DNA of 64,000 bases from Chromobotia macracanthus (GCA_036877525.1 JAZGTH010000123.1:673501-737500); one strand, 5' to 3'. Shown: positions 12,754 through 26,357, numbered from the stretch's first letter. A program made the numbers and translations. The notes: generated by a model from the letters alone, not told the origin.

Positions 12754-15700
12754 ATGAGTAAGTCCCCATTTTAAGAGAAGGTTTATCAAAACAAAGACAA
12801 TTCTGTCATCTTTTACTCATTCTAAAAAGAAAATGTGCATGCAATTTCCAATATTTATACTCATACATTCAGTGTAGCTGCATAGAAAATTATAACAGAA
12901 TTTTCATTTTTGAGTTAACTATCCCTTCAGGAATTAGAGAAATTTAATTTTTAAAAGTATACTCTGACCAAAGATTACAGGTAGTCCTTTGTTCGCTCTG
13001 TATTGTCCTGTTAAAGGATGATATCCAAGGCAAAATACAGAGGAGAAAATGTGCGTAAGAATCTGTAGCAGCCAGGCTGGAGGTTCTTAAGACACAATTT
13101 AAGACGGGAGGAAAACATGGAGACGGAAAGTGATGGCTCATGTTTTCACATGAATGCATACATTTAGCAGTTTAGATGTTGAGTGCATCACTTAGGTTGA
13201 TCTGTCCCATGCTCTAACTTGAGCTTCTCCGGTTCTTTCTCTCTCTGGAGGTGTGTGAAGTCCGTCCAAACAACACACAGCGAATATTTTCCCTGCTTCA
13301 GTGAGCTTAGCCAAGACACAGTTCTTTCTCACATCAAACATGAGAACAGGGATCTGGAAAACATGGTCATCTCCTTCTCACAGGGTTCACTGCATTGCCA
13401 CAGGTCTAGATGTTTGTGTTTGAGTGTTTATTCACCAAGTACAGCATAACATCCTCTAGGTTCATTTGCACCTTCAGTGTAACTGTATAGCATTGCAGCA
13501 TAATCTCTGTTTGGTTTAAAATAAAGCAGTGAGCAGGACCGGATGAATCTGTTTAACTGTAGTAAAATCACTGCAGTGTGCAGCCTGAAGTGGTCGTGCT
13601 TTTTTTATCAAAGGCCAGCAACAATAATCTGATTAAAGACCAATGTTAGATAAATAATTACATTTGTTTAATACAAAAAAATCACAATTTAGGAATCACA
13701 ATAAATTTTACTGCCAGGAAGTATCGTTCATTAGCATACTGCTAGGCATTAGACTTATGGGTGCCAAGCAATGAAGCAACATACTGTATTAATAAAGATT
13801 TCAATAGATTTGTGGTCACAGGTGTGTGCCTGTCGGCTTCAAACATGTCTCATCCAATCAGATTTTACAGTTTGAACTTTACATACAGTAATATGATCTG
13901 ATCCATCATGTTGTGTCACATTGACCCAGAAAAACACTTTGAGTTAAATGCACTGATGTAAAAAAGAAAGTCTCAGCTTTCCACAGCTATTATAATTTTC
14001 ATACTTCAAACCATTGCCAAGATGGTCTAGTCAGTTAAATGTTGGCTAAGATTAGAAGCGCATGAAACTTAAAATTTCATTGCAAGTTAAAGTAATTTAA
14101 AGTAAATATGTGTGTTTTATATTCACTGTCATTGTCTCTCTCCAGATGAAAGACAGGCTCTCCATTCAATTATGAAGGATCTGGTGGCCCTGCAGATGAC
14201 CAGGCGCCAGCCTGTGTCCACCTACGACACGGCCAAACCCAAACCTGTCAGCACCACCAGCTCTTCTATCAGAATGGACAGAATGGTACTGCACATACAC
14301 ACACACACACACGCACACATACACATAACTAGAACAGTGTAACACCTGTATGACCCCACACTGACCTTATGGTTCTTCTTCTCTTCAGGATGATGTCAGA
14401 ATTAAATTTGAATTCTGCGGTGAAAGAAGGTGAATTTGATTTTTTTACTGTTTTGTTTGCATGTGTAAAAATTAAAGTAATTATTGCTTAAATAGCAATG
14501 CAAATACATATCTCAATCTTAATTTATTATGAAGCACAATTAAAATCAACAACAGTTATTAGATATTAAGTAACACAACATTTTTAACACATAAAAACAG
14601 CAGAACCTACACAAAATCAGGAATTTATAATTGCATACATTGACACCCAGAAGACCAGCAGGGGTTTCACATACACTGATACACACAAGCGTTCCCAGAT
14701 AATAGAAAACATTCTCTAAAAGTTCTCTTAAAGTTATCAAACATCTTGCAGTAAAGTTAGTAGAACTTTTTTAAGGTATATATCAAAGACATTCTTAAGT
14801 TATTAGTGGAATGTTTTAGATATATTACAGAATTTAAAAATAGAACATTGCTGGAACATTCAAAATGACCTTTTTTACATTTACATTTAATCCAAATGCT
14901 TTGATGCTTTAATCCAAAGTGATTTACAAAGGACAAGAGCATTGAACATTTTACGTTGCGAGCCAACAAGCCAAGTCTACAAAGCTACATTTACAAGCGG
15001 ATGTTGTATTCTGCTGCTAGAGTTTTTAAACATTTTTCTTACTGAATGGAAATGTTAGGGAAACGTTCTTACAGCCTAAAATTGTTAGTAGGGCTCTCAC
15101 TGCTCATACTGCTATCACAGTGGAAAGGAAGGGACTGTGGTTAGTGTGCGGCTGCCAGCAGAGACCACAGCTATGCTAGGTGTGCACTCAGGAATCTGTG
15201 AGCTCTGCAGATCCACTGTGTGTTTGCGCGCGGGTGTTTGACTTGACTTGACTTGACGGCTCAAATTACACATCTAAAGAAATGTCAGCTTCCTGTTTAA
15301 TGTCCTCTCTCTGTGTGTGCCGTGTGTGTATGTTTATGTGTGTTTGTGTAGGATTCTGATGTTTGGGCGGCCTGTGCAGTTTGAGGAAATCCAGCAGAAA
15401 GTCAAAACATTCTTCGGTCAGCAGTTAGAGCTGCATTATATGAATAATGAGGTATTGATGTACATTCAAATACACTCACACTCACTCATGTCTGATTACT
15501 GCTGTACCCTTACCAAAAATAACTTCACTGAGGATTGTAATATAAACTTTTTTTTAGCCATATTTCTTTTTAAGGCATTTTTAAAAGTTCAAGATTCGCA
15601 ATTAGTTTTTAATTACTCGATCAATGTTAAAAGTTCATTCAGAGTAGCACATTATAATATAGGTTTATGTGGTAATATTAAACATTTAAACATTTCCCAG

Positions 15701-18700
15701 GATTATTTACCTATGATTCAGGGTATAGCAGTCAAGCATTTGTTAAATGCACATCTCCATGTGTTTGTTGCTGCACACAGCTGTCGATCCCCCTGCGCAG
15801 TCAGGATGACTTGGATAAAGCCATTGATCTGCTGGACCGCAGCTCGAACATGAAGAGCATTAAGATCTTGCTGCTGACACAGGAACAAAGCAATGTGAGA
15901 ATTCACACAGTGTGGTGCTGGACTTTAATATCAACCAGTTTAATATGGAAGACAATGAATATCATACTTTCTGTGTGTGAAGATATTGTTGAAGATATTG
16001 CCACAGCTTGGTTTGTGGATGTGACACAAAGAGAAATGATGACACATTAAAAATTAAAACCATAATTTCTATACCTTTACACAATAATATATATGTATAG
16101 TATATATAATCAGGGCCATTTTTACAGGCTTTGAAACTTTTGGATCTTGCAGGAGTGGGCGGGAAGGGGGCTCCCCAGCTGTAAAAATATGATTCTGTAG
16201 GATTTATAGATTTAATTTTATATATGTGTGTGTGTGTTTTGTATAGGCCTCTTCTCCATCTTATCACACAGCGTGTAAGCAGGTTCGCGTCAAAACCTCA
16301 CAGTCCACTGGCGACGTCAGTACTGCATACCAGTCCCCAGAACCCAGAGGACGACACCATTCAACCAGTGAGACACACACACACATTCCTCTCTAAATCC
16401 GTCAATCACTGCTGCGCATTATCTTCTTGCCCTGGTCTCTTTCTCTTTCATTCTCTCTCTCTCACTCTCACTCACTCTCTGTTGTTTCTCTCACTTCCTC
16501 TGTGAGCAGTGGGTCCTCTTCCTTTTCCTGTCCACCATCACTGGCTGCTCCACAATGGCTCGTTGGCTCCCAGCCAATCAGATTGCGAGACACTATTAGC
16601 ATGGTGGCCCAATGGCCTGTTGTAGAGATAGTGTGTGTGTTTGGGGGAAGGGGAGGCTGTTACAGCTAGTATGGGTGTCTGGAGAAAAGCAGGAGTTCCT
16701 AGAGGTTCTGTGACTGGAGGAAAAGATGTTTGTTTATTCTTGTCTTTAGTATCATGATTCAGCTGTTCTGCTTTTAGATTCTGCTGGTGTTACAGTCTGC
16801 TGGTGTTACAGCATATTGCATTGTGTGAAGTTATTAGCTAAAAGCAAATAACTTTTATTTCTTATTGCAATTGCAGAATTAATTTTGACTGCCCCATTAC
16901 TTATCACCAGCAGCTTCTTTATAGTATTAGTGTTTTTTGTTATATATTTGGTATATATCAATGCGACTGCTAAAAGCCTTCCCTACATAGTCGCGTTTCT
17001 CAATTGTCTTATCCACTCTGTGGAATTGATGTAATTCCTCCTATACATTGTCTTGCCCCCGCATAGGCTCTCAGAACACCGGGCGAAGTTCCCCGCCCCC
17101 TGGTTACGTTCCAGAGCGCCAACAGCGAATCGCACGTCAGGGATCCTACACCAGCATCAATAGTGAGGGGGAGTTCATACCTGAAACCAGTGACCAGTGT
17201 GTAAGTCTAAAAAAATGCACTGAGATATCCAAGGTCACTTATAAAACTTTAAAAAAAAATATCCTGTATGCTGAATATTATATAATTTGCATCAAACTCC
17301 AAAGCAGATATAAATGATAAACATTGTGTTCATTTGGAACTTGTAACACTATAGAGCAGTACAATAATTATATAAGTTTACTTAATATATCTGTGATTAC
17401 TCGTATATCTATTCTATTGACTGACAAAGCAGACAAATATGCAGCATAGATTTCAAGTTTAACACAGATGTCAGTGTTACCTTGGAACAGTGAACTGTTT
17501 CCATAGAAACGGCACATACTGCATGCTGTAGGAGTTCAGGCACTGTAAGAGAATTCAAGTATAGATATTTCATACACCGCCACTGTAATGTCATAAAATT
17601 ACCTAAGCAGATAGTCTGCCACCAGAGTTTATTGTACTTCTAACTCACCTGTATATTCAGGTGCTGGATCCCTGGAGCAGTGCAGAGAACTCTGTGTCTG
17701 GCAGCTGTCAGTCTCTGGACAGCAACTCTGACAGGTGAGGAGATCCTGACCAGTACAGCATGAGGTGTGTTTTTATGATGCTCTAGTGATCAGTGTTATT
17801 TGGTCTAATTGTTGTCTCTTGCGTCTCATAGCCCCTCCCTCAGGAAACCTCGTACACACAGGGTTAAGAGTTACTCTGACAACCGGCAAGACTGCTCTGG
17901 TGCGTGCCATTGATGATGTCACTGTTATCAACAAAACAAGTGCTGAAGTTCTAAATGTTTTGAGTTTGATCTGGATCTGTGATTCCACTGAACTTTTACC
18001 CTATTTCCCCCCATCTCTCACCCCCTCCTTCTCTCAGACCGGGAAAACCACATATATGATAAGACTGTGGGGAAGGGAGGGACATACCCCCGGAGGTATC
18101 ACGTGTCCCTGCACCATAAAGACCACAGTGAAGGTACGACCAGCAGTCTGTCCACAGTCAAATTTATCATTACTTTCTTAAACCCCTGTGACGTGAATTA
18201 TTTACTTCCCCTTGGTATTTTAAGTCATGCTAAATAATCTATAAATACGCATTCCTGTAGCTCAACTGGTAGAGCTTGGCGCTAGACAAGGTCATGGTTT
18301 CATTTCTCAGAGAACAATCAGTCTGATAAATATACCTTTCAGTGTGTAGTCAGCTTATTTACGTTATTTAGCAATTAATTTCATCATTTTAATAAGACCA
18401 TGTAAGTGTTTGCTATTTGAAGTGTGTTGTTTATGGTTAAAACTGAAAATATACATATCTGCAAAACAATGTAAATGACAATGTAAATGTCCAGATGTTT
18501 CTGTTATATGATAATTTGTATCAATAATACTGATTTTCAGGTCGGCGAACATTTCCACGGATCCGCCGTCCCCAGGGTAACTTGTTCACGCTGGTGCCGT
18601 CACGGCGATCTCTGAACGGCAGTGAGGAGAGTGTGGGGAGCTGGCAGCTGGTTGATACTCAGGCCAGACTCCGTCCACAGGACCGCCCAGTCCCTCATAA

Positions 18701-21162
18701 GTGTAAGTGTGATTGCTAAATATTTCAGTTATGTGTGAGATGATTGCATTAAAATGTGTTTCACTGTGGAATTATTAGTTCATTTGTTTATTATTGTATG
18801 TTTATGTGCGTGTATGCAGCTCCTACAGCTCCAGTGACGTGGCGCAGAGGGAAGTTGTTGGGTCAGGGGGCTTTTGGTAGGGTGTATCTATGCTATGATG
18901 TGGACACGGGCAGAGAGCTTGCAGCAAAACAGGTTCATTTTGATCCTGCCAGTCCGGAGACCAGCAAGGTACCAAATACACACACACAAACCTTGAAAGC
19001 TATATTAGTGGTCTCATAGATATAATAGTTGTTAATACTAAGATGCCCTACCCCTAAACCTGACCTTTAGGAAGCTGTTGACATCACAAGATTTCAAGAA
19101 AAATTTGATGAGCCTTTCAACTTCTTTTTGTTCTTCAGTAATTCTGCTAGATTACTAGTTTGTTTTTTTCTTTTCTCTTGATTTGTGTCTGTTTTTCTTT
19201 CTCAAACCTTTCCCCCACTCTGTAAATCTTTTCCTGTCTGCCATTGCAAAAACATGCACTGTCACTTCCTGTATCTGCGTGTGATTTTGTATGTCTGACG
19301 GGAGGGGGGTTGTGAGGCAGAGGGAAGTGGGGTAGTCTGACAACACATTTCTCAAAGCTTGTGCCCTTACTTGACACACACACACTCTAACCCATTCAAA
19401 ACCAAACAGTCTTCAGGATGTTCATGCTCTCTTCACCCTCAGAAAACACAGAGCCAGAGGTCTGTTTGGTTTTTGTGTGCCGTGGTTTCAGATATTTTAA
19501 GAAGAACTTCCACCTATATGCTCTATCCTCTCACTCATACTCCCCTGTGGTCACAGCCGCTGGGTTCAGCTGTTGCCATGTAATGACTCCTGCTTTTTTT
19601 TCTGCAGGAGGTGAGCGCGCTGGAGTGTGAGATACAGCTGTTAAAAAACCTGCACCATGAGCGGATTGTCCAGTACTACGGTTGCCTTAGAGACCACAAT
19701 GAGAAAACTCTCACCATTTTCATGGAGTATATGCCAGGGGTGAGTCTGTGAAGCAACAAGGATTAGACTGTTTGGCAACATCTCCTGTAGAGTTCAGCAT
19801 GACTCATTGGTGCTGTGGCCTTTCGCTCTGCAGGGCTCAGTCAAAGACCAGCTGAAGGCCTATGGGGCTTTGACAGAAAATGTGACACGCAAGTATACCA
19901 GACAGATCCTGGAGGGCATGTCCTACCTGCACAGCAACATGATAGTCCACAGGGACATCAAAGGTATTAGATCCTGCTGCTTTAAACAACTGGCAGTATA
20001 TTACATGCAACTTAAAATCGGGATTAGCAATATTGTGAACAGTAAAGTAAAGTGCTGCTGTTTTCAGCTTGATGGAGCATTGTGATATTTATCATTTGTA
20101 AAATAAGCAACATTCTTTGAGTAAACAGGATATTTTTATTCTCAGTCCTGGATCAGATCAGATATGCTCATAAATCTTCCTGTACACATACAGAAGGAGT
20201 GAAACCAAAAGCCCATTGCATGCTAACGGCTCTCCTTCCTGTTGATGATGGTGCATTCAGGTGCCAACATCCTGCGAGATTCAGCAGGCAACGTGAAGCT
20301 GGGAGACTTCGGCGCCAGTAAGCGACTTCAAACCATTTGCATGTCCAGCACTGGGGTCCGTTCTGTTACTGGAACACCGTACTGGATGAGCCCAGAGGTC
20401 ATTAGTGGAGAGGGGTATGGTCGGAAGGCTGATGTTTGGTAAGCAATTTTAGCCGTTTCTGAATTGTAAAGTCAAGACATGTACCTGTATCTTTATGAGG
20501 TCATATTTTTAAAGGATTAGGAGTAGAGGATTATGGTTTAATTTTTTGCATTGACAAAATGTAGGTGCTTTGAACTGCATTTTCCATCTTCACTTAGGGG
20601 AAACTGAAAGCTGCATACTTTCAAAATGTTTTTCACTAGATTGGGAAAAACAGCTGAGATTTGTGGGAGTGAACTTTAGATGGTGTGATGTTTGGCATCT
20701 AAGAATAATGTAAACCATACCACGCATGGAATGAAAACATCAGATCCCACCGCTTAGATGCATGAACTCGACCAGCCTAAGGGTCACATTAAACTGTAAA
20801 TTGTTTATCAGAGATTTATACAGATTGCAGGAGTTAAGAGCATAATATTGTGATTTTGATTGTGATCTCTGTGGGAGTCATTTTAGGATTTAACAAACCC
20901 ACATTTTGTAATTATTAAGGGCTTCTTTTAAACAAACCAAAAGAAATACTGAGGAAAAAATAAAATGGGAAAAAGTTCAGGACTGTTTTTTAAGTTTAAT
21001 GAAGAGATACACTTGCACAGATCAGTGGGAGTGGCTTACTGCTACTCAGGGATTCCCCAGCATAAACTGAAAATTGGACAGTCTCCCGTCAGGTCAAAGA
21101 GCATTATGATTGGCTGAAAGTCAGCTTGTAAGAGTGAGCTGAAAAGTTTTGTTGTACTCTGG

Positions 21163-21210
<48 letters not shown>

Positions 21211-21711
21211 GTCTGAATGGTTCTATCAGTATTTAGATGGTAAAGACAGCAAAACCACACTTTAATTATCAACAGCAGTGAATGGGAAAGTTTCCACCAA
21301 AACATTCCTGTGAAGTTTCCATACAAACAGTGCAAGGTTTTGATAGGCTGCATGAATCACGTCCAGCACATTTATGTACAGTATTCATGGAAACACATTT
21401 GCCTTGATAGCACATTATAATGTAAATACCTTTTACCTGAAGTATAATTTAATTTAATGTAAACTAAATGTTGTGTGAACAGGAGTCTTGGCTGCACTGT
21501 GGTGGAGATGTTGACAGAAAAGCCCCCGTGGGCTGAATACGAGGCCATGGCAGCCATATTTAAGATTGCCACTCAGCCCACCAACCCCCAGCTTCCCTCT
21601 CACATCTCGGAGCACACACGAGACTTCCTTCGCTGCATTTTCATGGAGGCTAAGTACCGGCCGAGTGCGGAAGAGTTGCTCAGACATCCCTTCTCCCAGA
21701 TTTTGTGTTAA
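12754..21711 (+). CDS. map3k3: Mitogen-activated protein kinase kinase kinase 3 (MEKK3), complete
   Basis: Sixteen coding exons: 12754-12757, 14146-14285, 14389-14429, 15352-15451, 15781-15894, 16247-16367, 17067-17200, 17661-17734, 17832-17899, 18038-18133, 18541-18702, 18820-18968, 19608-19739, 19834-19963, 20261-20438 and 21483-21711. All phases fit, giving 1872 nt and 623 residues (mammalian MEKK3 has about 626). The first coding exon carries only ATGA. An N-terminal PB1 domain lies at about residues 45-125 (RIKFEF...LHYMNNE...DLDKAIDLLDRSS); in the family it binds MEK5. A serine/proline-rich linker follows (SSPPPGYVPERQQ; RQGSYTSINSEGEF). The kinase domain starts near 360: glycine loop GQGAFG 366-371, lysine K388, HRD 484-486, DFG 504-506. 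Activation-loop S523 and T527 in RSVTGTPYW correspond to human S526/T530. MEKK3 rather than MEKK2 because the linker and RLQTICMS loop match MEKK3 closely and limd2 is adjacent. Known role: cytosolic Ser/Thr kinase upstream of MEK5-ERK5, p38, JNK and NF-kB, needed for heart and vessel development. Confidence 0.95.
14695..15090 (+). mobile_element. Palindromic DNA repeat family A (copy 1), interrupted by a SINE tail
   Basis: It shares blocks with the 59.1-kb copy in the same order: CATTCTCTAAAAGTTCTCT near 14710, AGTAGAACTTTTTTAA at about 14758, and GAAATGTTAGGGAAACGTTCTTACA near the right end. The middle part (about 14876-15000) instead resembles the end of a minus-strand SINE (ACATTTACATTTAATCC...AAAGTGATTTACAAAGGA), so a SINE seems to have inserted into the older repeat. 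Located in map3k3 intron 3. Confidence 0.6.
16777..16812. repeat. Short tandem duplication (18 bp)
   Basis: Two neighbouring copies of a unit containing CTGCTGGTGTTACAG, in map3k3 intron 6. Confidence 0.7.
18250..18340 (+). mobile_element. tRNA-derived SINE fragment
   Basis: The head reads ATTCCTGTAGCTCAACTGGT followed by AGAGCTTGGCGCTAG. A B-box-like region lies near 18291-18312, as in the other SINE heads of this window. The tail is weak or lost. In map3k3 intron 10, just upstream of exon 11. Confidence 0.6.
21166..21207. repeat. (CA)n microsatellite
   Basis: About 20 uninterrupted CA units, in the last intron of map3k3. Confidence 0.95.
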
Positions 21712-24490
21712 GGAGGTTCACTGTCCATCCAGCTGCTTCCAAGAGTTAAAGACCCTCAGAGGAACAAGGTTCCTACTTAAGAACATTTTAAGGGCCATTC
21801 AAAGGCTCAAGCCACGATAAGCTCAGTATCAAAGGCAGTCTATATTTCCAAGACATGTGACACCCAATCAGCTGTTGCCAGGATGAGGTCACAAAGGTTT
21901 TTTCTATAATGGTCTGTGCAACAGCAGGGGGCGCTACAGGATACTTCAGTGTTGCAACACGCTTCTGTTTCAGGAATAAACAGATTGATGGTATCATATA
22001 ACATAATGAGCATATGCAACACATAATATACTGTTTGGAAATGGACTTTAGATCAACTGAGCTGCTTTAAACTGCACTCTTTATCTGCCAAATCTGCCTT
22101 TTTAAATCCAACAGGGTCAATCTCAGTGACCCTTAAGTATGTGTGCAGAGTGGACATGAAGAATGTCTCCCAATAATGAATGAATTTACACCAGGGCTCT
22201 TTAACTCCAGTTATGGAGGGCCACTCCACAGTTTAGTTCCAACTCTAATAAAACACACCTGCTTATAATTTTCAAGTAATCCTGAAAGCCTTGTTGATTG
22301 GTGTTAAAGTTAAACTCTGCAGGGCAGTGGCTCACCAGGACCGGGGTTGAATAGTCCTGTTTAACACAGTCCATGCCAAAATTATGATATTTTAACATCC
22401 TATTTCCCCTTTTATATGGAAGTCGCTGCCATCATCTCTGTGCACCTATTGTTTGAGTTTGAGTATTGTTGAGTCCAGCCATTTAGTGTTACAGGAAATG
22501 TAATAATTGCATCTTGGTTTGTTCCTGCCTCAGATAAGTGAGCATGGAAGGTCCTATGCAAGTTGATGCATCCGTTTCACTTGAGTTTGGATTTATGCTT
22601 TGACCTCAATTAAAGCCAGGCTGTTTTGGGGACTAAATTGCTCTTAATAGAATTGCACTTCCTCGATTAGTCCCTTGTAAAACAGTTTTAGTCTGTTACA
22701 GATTGCAGCCAGCTTATAGCGTTATAGTGAAGAAGTTTTCAGGCTTTTGGAAAAGCCTATAAAAAAGTAATAGTAGTGCCTTATATTGCAATGTGGCCTC
22801 CTCTCCTGTAGAGGGCAGCAGTAAAGTACTTATGATGCAGCTATTCTCACTAATAATATTCTCTTGATGAGGATTATTCCCATGGCGATGAAAGGTTAAT
22901 GGGGAATCTTGAAAGGTATTTTGTTAACAAACTAATTATTTTGGGTGTGGTGAGATACTGAGAGCACATTAAGATGTACATTAGTTTTCTCTACCAACCT
23001 GGCCAAAGAAAACGTTTATATTAAGAAAGTATTGTGCCTTAAGCATTGTATGGCAGTATATTAGACTCATTTGGATCAAATGCACTTTTGTTAAATGAAT
23101 GTTGAATTTGCCAAATTTTCTTTGTTGTTACACAGAATGTGAAGCCTTTTTCACTTATTTATATTCCTATGGTCAGCCATTTTTGTATACGAATATATAT
23201 ATGTATAAATCTATTTTTATATAGTGACTCCAGACCATTTGAAATCAAATTACGCTTTAGGAACAAAAGATGAGTCACAGCAAAGTTGTTAGAAACAAAA
23301 ATAATTCTAAAAGCAGCTGGTTTTGCAGAGACTACAGCATGATTTTTACATGTGCTTATTTCTGGCTGGAAATTGAGCTCTGGCAATTTATGCAGTGCCT
23401 GATCTGTACAAGTCAAGAATCCTCTTAAAGTGATTATTGTGTGCCTATTCATGGTTGTCTGTCTGGTGTTTTACTGAAGATATTAGAGATAGTATCAAGG
23501 ATTTTGATGCAAGTAGTTGTGTTATTACTTGCGACCAAATGTTCCAAAAAAGTATCATTCTCAAACACTTATACACACAGATGTATAACAGATTAATTAC
23601 ACAGATGTCACAATTTCAAAGGAAAGAATTAAAGAAGTTGGGTGTGATAGAAAGCCTTAGAATGAGAAGCATGTTGGTATTAAGGATGTATTTCAAAGTT
23701 GTTCAGAACGTGTTATTTTTGAATGTTTGTGAAAGGCACTGAAAGTGTTTTTGTTTGGAAGGGTGTTACAAAGTATTGCTCAAGTGAAGGGTGGGTAGAT
23801 GCCAGGGGGGAAATTTCCACTCATTTTGACGACTTTGTTTAGCTCAGGGTTTGAGTGACAGGTGTCCATCGTGTGGGCCACCAACACTGTTTGCTGGACC
23901 AAATTTTCCTTTTTGTTGTTTGGGAAGTATTCTGGCCTTTTTTAAAACATGAATGGATCAAATAAGATCTTAAATAGCTGCTAGTTATTGTTTGGGCAGC
24001 TAGAAATCAGTATTGTGCCAGATATCCAGTCACAGTCCCTGGGACCCTGGGATAAGCAAAAAAATATGAACCAATAGGTTAGATATACAGTATATGATTA
24101 TGGTTATGTCTTATATCTTGACGTGAGACTTGCAGTGCAAAGTCCATTGTATCATTTTCAAATAAATAATATGCACAACAACTTGAAAGTCTACTTGTTT
24201 TAAATCTTGAACGCATAGTGTCCTTTTGAAAATATTTCCTGTATGTTTAATAGTATCTCTTTGTGTTTGTATGTTAGAAAATTGAGTGAAAAGGAGAAAA
24301 CAACTGTGTGTGTTTATTCATAGTTCTGGCTAATAGTGCTTCTCAGCCTCTGTTTCTGTCTGTTTGGAGTCAGTCTAAACCAGCCACAATATTAACTGCT
24401 TTTCTCTGTGAATACACACCATTGTACCATCAAGGCAAAGCAACTGAATTGATGACTTTTCCTCCCCTTGTTTTTGCTGTCGGCAATAAA
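21712..24490 (+). other. map3k3: map3k3 3' UTR and downstream DNA
   Basis: No coding exon follows the map3k3 stop. AATAAA signals occur at 21975-21980, 22247-22252 (inside a repeat) and 24485-24490. The true end is undetermined. CTCF-like words lie at 21921-21934 and 22805-22818. Small open frames here look random. Confidence 0.4.
22195..22366. mobile_element. Palindromic non-autonomous DNA transposon (hAT-like MITE)
   Basis: The left end (AACTCCAGTTATGGAGGGCC, ACTCCACAGTTTAGTT) is complementary to the right end (AACTCTGCAGGGCAGTGG, CTCACCAGGACCGGGGTTGA). The whole ~170-bp unit therefore folds on itself. The sequence closely resembles a very common cyprinid MITE; assignment to hAT is from memory and uncertain. 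Confidence 0.6.
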
Positions 24491-24750
24491 ATAGTGCATA
24501 CAGAGAGAAACATTATGTTTAGGAATGAGCCCCATATAAAGAAGATACTTATGTAAACGTAAATGGGGTCTTGATTATTTTACCTTATTTATTTATTAAT
24601 ATTGTGTTATTCTTTAATTTGTCATTGTTTTATTCCCACATTTTTCGCATTTTAACTTTGGTTAAAAACGTAAGCAAAATGCACAAATGTAAATTTGTTT
24701 ATCCCTAGTCAACAGGGCATCAGATCATGATGTTTTGGGGTGTGAGCTAT

Positions 24751-25134
24751 AATAACTCTTGTTAGACAAGTCGATCGTGACCAAGCAGGAATGCAGTCTT
24801 GAATTCATCTGTAAAGTGATGAACTTTTCTTTTTAGTACATTCTCGCTGTATGTGCAAATTATAGGCTTCTTTTTCAAATGTACTGATTTTCATTAGCAT
24901 GGCAGTTTATTTTGTTCCCGCCCCTGTTGAGTTAAACATGTCAGATTTATACACTTGCGCACACAAAATCCTATAAATATATTTAAAGCTGTGCGGTGTT
25001 TGAGACGCCAGGTTCTCCCAACAAACTTTAAGCAAAATGTAATGCCTTTTGAAAAGAAAAGTTCATCACTTTACAGATGAATTCAAGACTGTATTCCTGC
25101 TTGGTCACGATCGACTTGTCTAACAAGAGTTATT
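24751..25134. repeat. Near-perfect 83-bp inverted repeat with 218-bp spacer
   Basis: The left arm (24751-24833) and right arm (25052-25134) are reverse complements at 82 of 83 positions; the one difference is G in GGAATGCAG against A in the other arm's complement. Homology stops abruptly at both outer edges. The spacer (24834-25051) is not itself palindromic. The arms hold no recognised gene. Confidence 0.9.
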
Positions 25135-26357
25135 GTAATGTAATGTAAAATGCAATGATTCACAGTTTGCATCGTGTCCTGGGCTTTAAAATGCTAATTA
25201 TCACGGTAGCCGTGATTGCTGCTGAATTTCAATTTGTCCCTCGGAACATTTACAACACCGTGTACACATGAGCTACACAAATGGAGACTGCCAGATTACA
25301 GCAGTCTAAGCGTCTGGTTGTGGCTTTGTCTTGGCAGATGATCAGTCACAAGATCACATTAGGATTCTGCTGTTCTTTCCTGCCCCATTTCACTGGAGAC
25401 ATGAATCAGCTGTTTGACTTCTCAATGTGAGGGTGTTAAACCAGACCAATGAAATGAAGAGACTAGGTAGTAGTTAAACTGAAGTAGGTTTGAGGAAAGT
25501 GAGCGAACAGGGAAAGACATGCCTGTGTAAAAGATTTGCATACGGTAATTGTACTGTATTCTCTGAACTTTTCACCTTCTTTAAATGTTTTGTCTCGTAC
25601 AGGCATTTCCTCAGTTACTGCTGCTGAGCAACAGCAGTCACCTCTGAAGACATTTATTAGGAGATTGTAATGATGGCTCTGCTGTCTTAGTCCTGACACT
25701 AAACGCACCAAATGACATAAATTACAGCTGGGCTTACAGTGGAACCACTCTTTAAATAAAATGTGCAAGTCTGTACTATTAAAGTGTTATTTGTATTCTA
25801 GTCACACTGTGAGGTCCAACCACCAATTTTGTTGATAAATTAGGTAAAATCGCCTATAAATGTACATGAACCATCTGATGTGTTGGTTTGACATTTGAAT
25901 TTGTATTGGCCACCATTTATTCAAAATGATTTTGTGTAAGGATACTTCTGAATTTTCATAATTCTTGCAAAATGTTTTTGTGCTGTGTGTGGAAGGCAGT
26001 CTTCAATGCTGGTGTTTAAAGAATGCTCTTTTAATGGAAAAAGAAAACAGATTCAAAAACCCATTTTTACACTACATTTGGTCTGGCACAAAATTGAATC
26101 TCTGTTGGGAGCCATTGTTTAAAAATAAACATAACTGAAAATGAAACAACACCTTACCCCAAAATTTAATTATGTTTTACTCATGCTTTTTAAATTTATG
26201 ACCAATCAGACAAATATTTAATCACATTTTTATTACATTTTTAAAGTGTCTATGCTTATTACATTTGGGCTTATTTGATTATATTTCAGTTTAATTTGTT
26301 ATTGTAAATGACATTGTTTATGTATAATAAGGCTGTTTGTAGACTGGTAAGATTTGT
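25135..26357. other. Intergenic DNA between map3k3 and the Ly6-like gene
   Basis: No coding exon was recognised. On the minus strand, AATAAA equivalents (TTTATT on the plus strand) at 26229-26234 and near 25914 could end the Ly6-like transcript that comes from the right. Otherwise this is featureless AT-rich sequence. Confidence 0.4.

Noticed and set aside
15317..15853. 178-codon open frame on the plus strand
   Set aside because: It is map3k3 exons 15352-15451 and 15781-15894 read partly in the wrong frame through the intron between them; GT/AG borders and MEKK3 similarity define the true exons.
16510..16610. Possible extra map3k3 exon after a GTGAGCAG acceptor
   Set aside because: The frame does not join exons 6 and 7 better than direct splicing, and the residues do not resemble MEKK3.
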